From Actinomycetota bacterium (GTDB lineage: Bacteria > Actinomycetota > Humimicrobiia > Humimicrobiales > Humimicrobiaceae), in the NCBI GenBank assembly GCA_016870675.1, contig VGAU01000096.1:1-6750 (forward strand): a DNA stretch of 6,750 nt. Direction: 5' to 3'. How positions within the stretch are numbered: the stretch's first letter is position 1; each line of letters begins with the position of its first letter. The notes beneath the pieces are model-generated. The model saw only the letters and a list, made by a program, of their open reading frames with translations. It ran no database searches and was not told the DNA's origin. The translations under genes were made by a program, and so were the position numbers. Below, piece by piece: positions 1 to 6,157 of the stretch.

Positions 1-12
1 GTTTATAAATAA

Positions 13-438
13 TTAAATCTTTTTGGCTTTCTGGGCATCATCAATATCTTTTTTTTCATCTTTTGATTTAAAAATATCAGCATTTGAACCTATCAGGCTT
101 TCTCCTTTGAACAGTCCTCCTTTAGCTATTGTCAGGAGAGCATCTTTCTGAGTTAAGTTTCCAATAAATTTTCCTGTCGTGGTAATTTCAACTTCTCCAG
201 ATGCTATCATATCTCCTTTATATGTACCGGCTATTACCGCATCTTTGGTTCTAATATTAGCTTCTACTTTTCCTTCTTTTCCAATTATAATATCTTTTTC
301 TATTGTAATTTCGCCATTGACTGCACCGTCAATTCTTGCTGAACCAGGGCAGTTAATTTTCCCTTCTACTTTAACTCCCTCGGCAATAATAGTAATATTT
401 TTTGAGCCTTTTACTTCGGTACTTTTTCTTGACAGCAT
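13..438 (-). CDS. Bactofilin (polymer-forming cytoskeletal protein, DUF583)
   Basis: A 141-residue protein of the bactofilin family, which forms nucleotide-independent filaments through a right-handed beta-helix and helps set cell shape, envelope growth or protein placement. The sequence shows the typical short beta-helical rungs from about residue 14 to 115, with repeated hydrophobic-Gly patterns such as VKVEGKINCPGSARIDGAV, a GTYKGDMIASGEVEI rung and a TGKFIGNL rung. A basic N-terminal stub and a charged Lys/Asp-rich tail flank the core; there is no membrane segment, so it is probably cytoplasmic and may bind the membrane peripherally. Length is normal for small bactofilins. The start is fixed by a strong AAAGGAGG ribosome site (446-453) seven bases before the ATG. 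It is divergent from the CapA-like gene. Its partner genes, often peptidoglycan hydrolases in other genomes, would lie beyond the left edge. Family assignment is confident; the specific role is not. Confidence 0.93.
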   Translation of the reverse strand: MLSRKSTEVKGSKNITIIAEGVKVEGKINCPGSARIDGAVNGEITIEKDIIIGKEGKVEANIRTKDAVIAGTYKGDMIASGEVEITTTGKFIGNLTQKDALLTIAKGGLFKGESLIGSNADIFKSKDEKKDIDDAQKAKKI

Positions 439-509
439 ACTTTTTCCTCCTTTAGAATTTGCTACTTTTGTAATTATAAATTTTGAATTGTAAGTATTTT
501 TTGCAAGCT

Positions 510-518
510 ATTATAACA
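510..518 (-). promoter_or_regulatory. Extended -10 promoter for the bactofilin gene
   Basis: On the minus strand this reads TGTTATAAT, a perfect -10 hexamer with the TG extension. Transcription would start near 503, giving a leader of about 65 bases that carries the strong ribosome site. The -35 position (about 533-538, CATTAA) is weak, which is tolerated by extended -10 promoters. A perfect 12-bp palindrome fills most of the spacer (521-532). Confidence 0.5.
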
Positions 519-520
519 CT

Positions 521-532
521 TTTTAGCTAAAA
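521..532. repeat. 12-bp perfect palindrome TTTTAGCTAAAA in the promoter spacer
   Basis: The sequence is its own reverse complement over all 12 bases and sits between the predicted -35 and -10 positions of the bactofilin promoter, in the divergent region shared with the CapA-like gene. It could be a repressor site, but AT-rich DNA makes such palindromes fairly common by chance. Confidence 0.35.
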
Positions 533-618
533 TTAATGATAATTTTTTCACTTTAAATTTTATCTGTAAAAATATAGAATGATAATAAATTATGAACTAA
601 CCTTATAGTTATAGATAG

Positions 619-2373
619 ATGAAAAGCAAAAATTTATTTATCCATGTTTTTATATTAATATTAATTTTTCTGTTTATATCAGTAGCATCTGTTTCATGCC
701 AAATTACCCGGTATGGTGAGAAAGATACTTCTGAGACTGGAGAAGCCGGGGATATGAATGAAGCTGGTAGCCAGCTTCAGGAGCAAGCAGGAGAAAAATC
801 TGAAGATGAAACGGAAGAAATTACTACAGTAAATCTCTGGATCAGTGACCTTATTCCGGAATATATAAGCGTAGAGGTCAGAAATGTGTTAAGCAAAGTT
901 TTTGATGAAATAATAATTGCAGATGAGAAAGAGAATTCTGATGTATGGGTTGAAATTGATATTAGTAGCAAGGAATCAGAAATAAGATGGGTTTTGGTGC
1001 CGGTGGTTTCATTTTTCAGAAGTTTTGACGATATATCATATGAGAATATAAAAGAATTCTGGGCAGGGAATAAGGAGGTTTTAAATTATATATCAGTTGA
1101 TGACTCTGAACCCGAACTTATTGTGACTGAAGAAGTTTTTAAAGTGCTTGAAAAGATTTTTGGAAAGAGCGGAAATGAAAATATAAAGGTAGTGGGTAAA
1201 GAAGAGCTTTTGTTAAATATTGAAAATAATAATAGTTTTTCAATTATCCCTTTTGATGATATTGAAAAAAAATATAAGGTACTCAATTTAGATGAGGTGT
1301 CTGTTTTTGATAAAGATCTGGATATCAATAAATATCCACTTGCTATAAATATCAGTGTAGAAAGCAATAACCCTGACTTTGAAAGCAAAATAGCTGAGAG
1401 TTTTTCAGGAGTAACAATCACCAACAGGGATATGGGAAAGCTTGCGTCGGTCATTATGACCGGGGTAACAGCAATAGTTAGGCAGGTAGCAAGAAGAATA
1501 GAAAGTGATGGAGTCCTGTCCCCTGGCGTGGAAATTGCAGAGGTACTAAGAGACGCAGATATTACTCATATAAGTAATGAGTTGCCTTTTGTGGAAGGTT
1601 GCACAGGAACAAGACCCCGGGGTTTAATTTTTTGCAGCAGTCCTGAGTATATAGAATTACTCAGGTATGTTGGAACTGATGTAATTGAGCTTACCGGAAA
1701 TCATATGAATGACTACGGTCATGAATGGATGAACTATACCCTGGATATGTATGATGAAGAGGGCTGGCCCTATTTTGGTGGGGGAAGAAATCTTGAGGAT
1801 TCATATGAGCCAGCTACTTTTGAGGTAGAGAGTAACAAAATAGCATTTCTCGGAGCTAATACTTTTGGCCCTGCCAGTAATTGGGCTACAGAAGATACTC
1901 CAGGTTCGGCACGTATAAATGTGTGGGGTGAAGTAGAAAAAGAGGAAGATATGAGAAAGTTTGAAGCGATAATAGAGGAGTTAAAGAAAGAAGGTTATAT
2001 AGTAATATTTACTTTTCAGTATGAGGAAACTTATAGCTATACCCCTACTGAGGTTCAGATTGCTGATTTTAGAAGAATTATTGATGCTGGAGCTGATATA
2101 GTAAGTGGTAGTCAGTCTCATTATCCCATGGGAGTTGAATTTAGAGGTGATGGCTTTATAAACTATGGGCTGGGTAATTTATTTTTTGGGCAACAGTTGG
2201 CTATTCTTGGAAATAATCCCGGAATAATTGCAAAACACATCTTCTATAAGGGCAAACATATAAATACTATTTTAATTACTACCATGCTTAATGACTTTAG
2301 CCAGCCAAGACTCACCACTCCTGAAGAGAGAGTAGAACTTTTACAATTTATTTTTGCTGGCAGTATAAGATAA
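619..2373 (+). CDS. CapA-family lipoprotein with N-terminal phosphate-binding-protein-like module
   Basis: A 584-residue predicted exported protein. Residues 1-27 form a signal peptide (Lys-rich start, long hydrophobic core) ending at Cys27 in ASVSC, probably a lipobox although Ser at -3 is atypical. Residues 28-70 are an acidic Glu-rich linker. Residues about 71-255 resemble the PstS type of substrate-binding protein (VLVPVVSFF, YENIKEFWAG, FSIIPFDDI). Residues about 275-545 are a CapA domain, the family of poly-gamma-glutamate synthesis accessory proteins with a metallophosphoesterase fold: N361-H362 in GNHMNDYG, GSQSH ending at His501, and YGLGN at 516-520. Several classical ligands differ: the GD motif reads GV (282-283), HWG reads FQY (466-468), and GHxxH keeps only the last His. 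The start is chosen by the signal peptide; no Shine-Dalgarno sequence precedes it. It has no capB/capC neighbours, so a polyglutamate role is not supported; an envelope function is inferred. Confidence 0.85.
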   Translation: MKSKNLFIHVFILILIFLFISVASVSCQITRYGEKDTSETGEAGDMNEAGSQLQEQAGEKSEDETEEITTVNLWISDLIPEYISVEVRNVLSKVFDEIIIADEKENSDVWVEIDISSKESEIRWVLVPVVSFFRSFDDISYENIKEFWAGNKEVLNYISVDDSEPELIVTEEVFKVLEKIFGKSGNENIKVVGKEELLLNIENNNSFSIIPFDDIEKKYKVLNLDEVSVFDKDLDINKYPLAINISVESNNPDFESKIAESFSGVTITNRDMGKLASVIMTGVTAIVRQVARRIESDGVLSPGVEIAEVLRDADITHISNELPFVEGCTGTRPRGLIFCSSPEYIELLRYVGTDVIELTGNHMNDYGHEWMNYTLDMYDEEGWPYFGGGRNLEDSYEPATFEVESNKIAFLGANTFGPASNWATEDTPGSARINVWGEVEKEEDMRKFEAIIEELKKEGYIVIFTFQYEETYSYTPTEVQIADFRRIIDAGADIVSGSQSHYPMGVEFRGDGFINYGLGNLFFGQQLAILGNNPGIIAKHIFYKGKHINTILITTMLNDFSQPRLTTPEERVELLQFIFAGSIR

Positions 2374-2429
2374 TCATATTATTCAGTTGCTAAGTAAAGA
2401 CTATTTGATTTAAGAAATTATTGTAATTC

Positions 2430-3563
2430 TTATAAAATAACTTCTAAATTTTTAATAGCATATTCAAGTGGAAGAATGTTGATGCTGCCATCTGACATTT
2501 GCCTCTCCCCGCCATATATTAAGTATGCCTTTGCAGAAGGATAATCGTTAAGGAAGGACTTTAACCCACGAAGATCAGATCCTGGGATTTTGCCTTTTCT
2601 TTTAACTTCGAATATTTTTAAGCCTCTATCTCCATATAAAACAAAATCCACTTCTATATTATTACTTGTTTTCCAGTAATAAATTTTATATCCAAGACCC
2701 AGATAGTCATTAATTGCAACCAGTTCCTGAAAGAAAAGACTTTCAAATGAAATTCCACCGGCTTCTTCAGGCGTATCCAGAGGACCCATAGGTCTTAAAG
2801 TTCTATAGACTCCAACATCAAAAAAATAAAATTTTGGATGCAAAACTAACCTTCTTTTTGCACGTTTTGTAAAAACAGGAACCCTATAAGCCAAAAGAAG
2901 ATCTTCTAAAATTGTAAAATAATTCTCGACTGTTTTTCTTTCAACGGCACATTCCCTGGAAGCTTGCGAAATGTTTAAAACCGAGCCTTGAGAAAAACTT
3001 GCGGCTTCAAGAAACCTTGAAAATACACCCAGATTTCTAGTTAATCCTTCTTGCTGTATTTCTTCTTGGAGATAGGTCTTGATGTAACTTTCAAGATAAT
3101 CACCCGGATTTGATTCAACATAAACCGATGGAAGGTTGCCAAACATAAGAGAATGATTTAAATTAAAATCTTTCCCGAGTTCTGTTGCAGTCAATGGATG
3201 CATTGAATAGTTTAATGCTCTGCCCGCAAGAAGATTTGGGCCTTTCCGTCTTAACTTTCTCGCACTGGAGCCGGTTAAAATAAACTTATACTTATTTTTT
3301 TCGATAAGCCTGTGTACCTCATTTAGAAGCTCGGGTATTTTTTGGACTTCGTCTATTATTATCCAGTCTTTGAAATTATCTGGTATGAAATTTTCCAGCT
3401 TTTGTGGATCAGCCAGCAGATCATTAAATAAACGGGATTCCAGAAGGTCAAGATATACCGCATTTGGAAAAACTTGTTTTACCCACGTGGTTTTACCGGT
3501 ACCCCGTGGGCCAAATAAAAAGAAGCTTTTATTAGCAGGATATTTTATAATTCTGGAATACAT
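2430..3563 (-). CDS. AAA-type ATPase with DUF4143 domain (COG1373-like)
   Basis: A 377-residue ATP-binding protein of the AAA_14/DUF4143 family. Walker A is GPRGTGKT at 18-25, Walker B is WIIIDE at 67-72, and the sensor-like LTGSSARKL follows at 96-104, with LLAGRA just after. The middle region (about 165-230) looks like a winged-helix segment, including the ECAVERKTVENYFTILEDL stretch. The C-terminal part carries a PD-(D/E)XK-like arrangement, VDFVL (Asp306) followed by EVK (Glu319, Lys321), with Glu275 or nearby as a possible upstream acid. The family is widespread and often multicopy in anaerobes and archaea; its biological role is not settled, though DNA binding is commonly suspected. Length is typical and the frame is intact. 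It has no operon partner, converges on the CapA-like gene with a 56-base gap, and its promoter lies so close to the ATG that the mRNA may be leaderless. No Shine-Dalgarno sequence is visible. Confidence 0.9.
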   Translation of the reverse strand: MYSRIIKYPANKSFFLFGPRGTGKTTWVKQVFPNAVYLDLLESRLFNDLLADPQKLENFIPDNFKDWIIIDEVQKIPELLNEVHRLIEKNKYKFILTGSSARKLRRKGPNLLAGRALNYSMHPLTATELGKDFNLNHSLMFGNLPSVYVESNPGDYLESYIKTYLQEEIQQEGLTRNLGVFSRFLEAASFSQGSVLNISQASRECAVERKTVENYFTILEDLLLAYRVPVFTKRAKRRLVLHPKFYFFDVGVYRTLRPMGPLDTPEEAGGISFESLFFQELVAINDYLGLGYKIYYWKTSNNIEVDFVLYGDRGLKIFEVKRKGKIPGSDLRGLKSFLNDYPSAKAYLIYGGERQMSDGSINILPLEYAIKNLEVIL

Positions 3564-3566
3564 AAT

Positions 3567-3579
3567 TCCATTTTACATA
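3567..3579. repeat. Direct repeat copy 1 at the ATPase promoter
   Basis: Minus strand TATGTAAAATGGA, covering the -10 element. It matches the second copy at 3599-3611 at 12 of 13 positions. The copies are 32 bp apart, about three helical turns, and both lie on the same strand and flank the -35 hexamer. A regulator site pair is the simplest reading. Confidence 0.45.
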
Positions 3580-3597
3580 TTAATTTGGAAATGTCAA
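3570..3597 (-). promoter_or_regulatory. Promoter of the ATPase gene, apparently leaderless
   Basis: On the minus strand a perfect TTGACA (3592-3597) is followed after 16 bases by TAAAAT (3570-3575), then six bases and the ATG at 3563. Transcription would begin at or within a few bases of the start codon. The absence of a ribosome site agrees with leaderless translation. Confidence 0.55.
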
Positions 3598-3598
3598 C

Positions 3599-3611
3599 TC
3601 CATATTACATA
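3599..3611. repeat. Direct repeat copy 2 at the ATPase promoter
   Basis: Minus strand TATGTAATATGGA, ending one base upstream of the TTGACA -35 element. It is the partner of the copy at 3567-3579 and differs from it at a single position. Confidence 0.45.
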
Positions 3612-3655
3612 AGAATAAAATCAATATGGTTTAATGTTATTTTTCTTTTTATTGA

Positions 3656-3671
3656 AAAGATTCAAATCTTT
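3656..3671. repeat. 16-bp dyad AAAGATT-CA-AATCTTT
   Basis: Seven-base arms are perfectly complementary around two bases. It lies in the 233-base region between the divergent ATPase and DegV genes, starting 21 bp before a second 16-bp dyad. There is no U-tract after either arm, so a terminator is unlikely; an operator is possible. Confidence 0.35.
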
Positions 3672-3676
3672 ATTGC

Positions 3677-3692
3677 CAGTCAATAATGACTG
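3677..3692. repeat. 16-bp dyad CAGTCA-ATAA-TGACTG
   Basis: Perfect six-base arms around ATAA. It lies between a TTGCCA (3673-3678) and a TG-extended TATAAA (3694-3699), that is, inside the spacer of a possible rightward promoter toward the DegV gene. Its GC content exceeds that of the surrounding DNA, so it is less likely than the neighbouring dyad to be chance. Confidence 0.4.
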
Positions 3693-3742
3693 TTATAAAA
3701 TCTATTAACAATATCTATTATTACTGCTGGTTTAAAATAGGA

Positions 3743-3748
3743 TATAAT
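3743..3748 (+). promoter_or_regulatory. Candidate -10 box for the DegV-family gene
   Basis: A perfect TATAAT 48 bases before the ATG would give a leader of about 42 bases with the AGGAAAG ribosome site. No convincing -35 lies 16-18 bases upstream. A second candidate, TG-extended TATAAA at 3694-3699 with TTGCCA at 3673-3678, has a short 15-base spacer. The sequence does not decide between them. Confidence 0.35.
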
Positions 3749-3782
3749 TAAGCTATAAATTAGGGGTTGGTATAAAGATACT

Positions 3783-3789
3783 AGGAAAG
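3783..3789 (+). promoter_or_regulatory. Ribosome binding site that sets the DegV-family start
   Basis: AGGAAAG lies seven bases before the ATG at 3797. A stronger-looking AAGGAG at 3821-3826 is only three bases from an in-frame GTG (codon 12), too close to act, so the ATG at 3797 is preferred although it gives an N-terminus several residues longer than most family members. Confidence 0.5.
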
Positions 3790-3796
3790 CAATATA

Positions 3797-4693
3797 ATGA
3801 AAAAAAATCTAGGAATTTTAAAGGAGTATGTGCTGGTCACTGACAGCGCATCAGATATATCCAGAGAAATTGCGGAAAAGCATAACATAAATGTTGTTCC
3901 TATTTATATTCATTACAATGGCAAAGAATTTAGAGATGGTGTAGATATTGACTCAAATCAAATTTATACTCTTCAGAAAGAAAAGAAAGTAATATTTAGT
4001 TCTTCTTCTCCTTCACCTCATGATTTTGCACGGGTTTATGAAAAACTGCTTAAGGAATATAAAAAAATATTTTCGATTCACATAAGTTCAAAATTATCTG
4101 CTGTCATAACATCAGCAAGGATTGCAAGGGGTTTAATTAAAGCTGAAAAAAGAATAAAAATATTTGATTCATTATCTGGTTCTATGGGTACAGGTTTTAT
4201 TGTTTTGATGGCGGCTAAGGCTATTTTAAAAAAATATTCCTATGACAAAATATTATTTTTACTTAATTTTTTAAGGGATAATATAGAATTGTATGGCACT
4301 ATTGACACCTTAAAATATTTAAGAAGAAGTGGAAGAGTTCCTGCAATTGCAAGTTTGATGTCAAGAATTCTAAAAATAAAGCCTCTCCTTGGAATAAAAA
4401 ATGGAGTAGTGGAAATGATAGGAATTGCTGTTACCAGGCATGGTTCACTGGCGGAGATTACCAGAAAGGTAATAAGAAATTTTAAAAAAGAGAGGTGGGT
4501 AATAGTTTCAATAATTCATACACTCTCTCTGAGAGAGTCTGAGAAAATTATGAAAAGAATCCAGTCTTCTTTAAAATGTGTGAGTATAATGATTACAGAA
4601 TGCACCCCGGTTATTGGTGCCCATACCGGGCCCGGCTTAATTGGTGTAATTGTAAGTAAATTAAATCGCGATATTGCTGATTTATTTATCTGA
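3797..4693 (+). CDS. DegV-family fatty-acid-binding protein
   Basis: A 298-residue cytoplasmic protein of the DegV/FakB family. In bacteria where they have been studied these bind a single fatty acid and present it for phosphorylation by the kinase FakA. The sequence shows VTDSASDIS at 14-21, the VPIYIHYNGKEFRDG stretch, SSSSPSP at 68-74 in place of the common TSQPSP, SSKLSA at 97-102 (the usual Gly of LSGTY is Ala), DSLSGSMGTG, the TLKYLRRSGRVPA segment, and the C-terminal GAHTGPG with His276, where the lipid head group is usually contacted. Length is normal and the frame is intact. It is transcribed alone here; no fakA (DAK-type kinase) gene is in the window. Its stop overlaps the end of the convergent AMMECR1 gene by 12 bases. 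The family call is confident; the bound lipid is unknown. Confidence 0.92.
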   Translation: MKKNLGILKEYVLVTDSASDISREIAEKHNINVVPIYIHYNGKEFRDGVDIDSNQIYTLQKEKKVIFSSSSPSPHDFARVYEKLLKEYKKIFSIHISSKLSAVITSARIARGLIKAEKRIKIFDSLSGSMGTGFIVLMAAKAILKKYSYDKILFLLNFLRDNIELYGTIDTLKYLRRSGRVPAIASLMSRILKIKPLLGIKNGVVEMIGIAVTRHGSLAEITRKVIRNFKKERWVIVSIIHTLSLRESEKIMKRIQSSLKCVSIMITECTPVIGAHTGPGLIGVIVSKLNRDIADLFI

Positions 4694-5263
4694 CCGATGT
4701 TTTTCCAAATCTTTTTCCCCGAATACTATGGCAGAAAAGATAAAAATTTCTGTATTTTTCTGTTTGTAGCAGTCTTTATCCAGGCCAGCCTTATAACAGG
4801 TCTGTTCCAAAAATTGAATCCTGTTCCACCCATAGTCTGTTGCTACCTGTGGTAGAAGCAGACCCTGGTAAAAACCTTCCTTTATAAATAATCCATGTTT
4901 TCCCACTTCTATTTCTTCTAAATTATTTATTCTTTTTAAAGGAGACAGTACAGAAATTTCGATATTAACACTTTCAAGCTCCCAGGGGGAAACTGAAGGG
5001 AATCTCGGGTCTCTTAAAGCTGACTCTATGGCCATATTTCTTATGGTTTCCCAGAGAGGTGTTTCAGCGGTTATATTGCCTATACACCCTCTTAAATTGC
5101 TATCAGTATGTAAGGTCACAAAGGCGCCGCACATAGTATTAAGTATAGCATCATCTATTTTATATTCAGGAGCCATATTACCATTGACTGCACTGACAAT
5201 TGATTCCCTGGCTATTTTAATAAGTGTTTTTTTATGCTCCAGAGTAAGTTCAATATTTTCCAT
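4682..5263 (-). CDS. AMMECR1 family protein (AmmeMemoRadiSam system protein A)
   Basis: A 193-residue protein of the AMMECR1 family, conserved from archaea to humans. The hallmark LRGCIG lies at 57-62, preceded by CGAFVTLH and followed by the helix ending in ALRDPRFP at 82-89. The second half carries IEISVLSP at about 100-107, GKHGLFI and the LLLPQVATDYGW strand, all typical. In bacteria and archaea it usually sits beside MEMO and a radical SAM enzyme, and a joint reaction is suspected. Here it is the last gene of a leftward set, 43 bases after MEMO, with its own AAGGTGA ribosome site (5270-5276) six bases before the ATG. Its C-terminus overlaps the DegV-family gene tail-to-tail. The conserved Arg-Gly-Cys is present, so the protein looks functional. 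No terminator is visible after it. Confidence 0.93.
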   Translation of the reverse strand: MENIELTLEHKKTLIKIARESIVSAVNGNMAPEYKIDDAILNTMCGAFVTLHTDSNLRGCIGNITAETPLWETIRNMAIESALRDPRFPSVSPWELESVNIEISVLSPLKRINNLEEIEVGKHGLFIKEGFYQGLLLPQVATDYGWNRIQFLEQTCYKAGLDKDCYKQKNTEIFIFSAIVFGEKDLEKHRSDK

Positions 5264-5306
5264 ATTTTGTCACCTTTTTAAATAATATTTTTGAAACCAA
5301 TGATTA

Positions 5307-6137
5307 TTATTTTTTATAAAATGCCGCCGACAGGTATCCTACCACCGCGCTCCTATCACCTGTAACATCTCCAGAATTCTTGTAATTTAAAATTTTAGAA
5401 CTGTTTGCACCCATAAATTTTGAAGCAATCATAGCAGAAATTACTGGACCGCCGCCGCACATCTCGGCATTATTCCTGAGAAATTCTAACATCAGATTTT
5501 CAGGATCAAAATTATTTACTAACTCCTCTACTTTTTTGTCTAAAGTGACAGCAATGTCATAAGGGTGATAATGTGATAGATCTGTGCTTGCAACAATTAA
5601 TATGTTTTCATTTTTAAAAAGGTTTCCTATAGCGTTTCCCAGCTCTTTTATGTTCCGGCTGTTTTGCTGTCCTATTACTATGGGGACTATTTTTATATCT
5701 TCAAATAAAACCTGTAGAAATGGGAGTTGAACCTCAAGGCTGTGTTCATCTCTATGACCGTGTGCTGACAATTCTATAGCAGAGCTTTTATCTGCAAGAA
5801 TTTTGGCTCTTTCTTTATCAATATGTACAAGTCCAAGGGGGGTTCTGTAAGCGTTTCCATTATAAATAGAAACAAAGTCAAAATATTCTGAGTGGGAAGG
5901 TGCTATTATAAAAATACTGTCAAATTTTTTTCCAGCTATTTGTCTGTAGGTGTATGCTGCAACCTGACCGGAATAGATATAGCCAGCATGGGGACATACA
6001 ATTGCTTTAATGCTTTCTATATCTGAAGATTCTGTATTATCGAGAAATTCATTTATTTGTCCTCGGAGTATATCCGGGTCACCGGGATAGAAACTGCCAT
6101 CTGCTATACTTTCTCTGATAATCTCATCTTTTACCAT
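5307..6137 (-). CDS. MEMO family protein (AmmeMemoRadiSam system protein B)
   Basis: A 276-residue protein of the MEMO family, related in fold to class III extradiol dioxygenases. The putative metal site looks intact: His50 in CPHAGYIYSG, His82 in APSHSEY, and Cys227 in MCGGGPV correspond to the His/His/Cys set described in human MEMO1. STDLSHYHPYD (184-194) and DEHSLEVQLPFLQ (130-142) are further family signatures. The N-terminal RESIADGSFYPGDP is the usual entry strand, which supports the chosen start, as does an AGGAGG site (6146-6151) eight bases before the ATG. It follows the DUF2905 gene by 20 bases and precedes AMMECR1, so the two proteins are probably made together from one mRNA. The substrate and reaction are not shown by the sequence. 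The third member, a radical SAM enzyme, is not in this window. Confidence 0.94.
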   Translation of the reverse strand: MVKDEIIRESIADGSFYPGDPDILRGQINEFLDNTESSDIESIKAIVCPHAGYIYSGQVAAYTYRQIAGKKFDSIFIIAPSHSEYFDFVSIYNGNAYRTPLGLVHIDKERAKILADKSSAIELSAHGHRDEHSLEVQLPFLQVLFEDIKIVPIVIGQQNSRNIKELGNAIGNLFKNENILIVASTDLSHYHPYDIAVTLDKKVEELVNNFDPENLMLEFLRNNAEMCGGGPVISAMIASKFMGANSSKILNYKNSGDVTGDRSAVVGYLSAAFYKK

Positions 6138-6157
6138 AGAATAGTCCTCCTGAAGTC

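Noticed and set aside
179..493. Long open frame on the plus strand opposite the bactofilin gene.
   Set aside because: It runs antisense to a clearly conserved protein, its translation resembles no family, and it has no ribosome site; it is a by-product of the bactofilin codons.
573..618. Possible promoter and leaderless start for the CapA-like gene (TATAGT at 604-609).
   Set aside because: No acceptable -35 lies at the right distance and several equally weak AT-rich boxes compete, so no promoter is annotated.
1086..1454. Open frame on the minus strand inside the CapA-like gene.
   Set aside because: Low-complexity Ser/Leu/Ile composition typical of antisense frames in AT-rich genes, with no start signal.
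2411..2432. AT-only inverted repeat (TAAGAAATTA / TAATTCTTA) between the convergent CapA-like and ATPase genes, considered as a shared terminator.
   Set aside because: The arms pair only with a bulged base, contain almost no G-C pairs, and neither strand has a U-tract after the hairpin.
3821..3834. AAGGAG followed by an in-frame GTG as an alternative start of the DegV-family protein.
   Set aside because: Only three bases separate the site from the GTG, too few for initiation; the upstream ATG has a better-spaced AGGAAAG.
4606..4630. CCCGG ... CCGGG inverted repeat near the end of the DegV-family gene.
   Set aside because: Arms are five bases with a 15-base loop, lie within conserved codons (CTPVIGAHTGPG), and have no U-tract.
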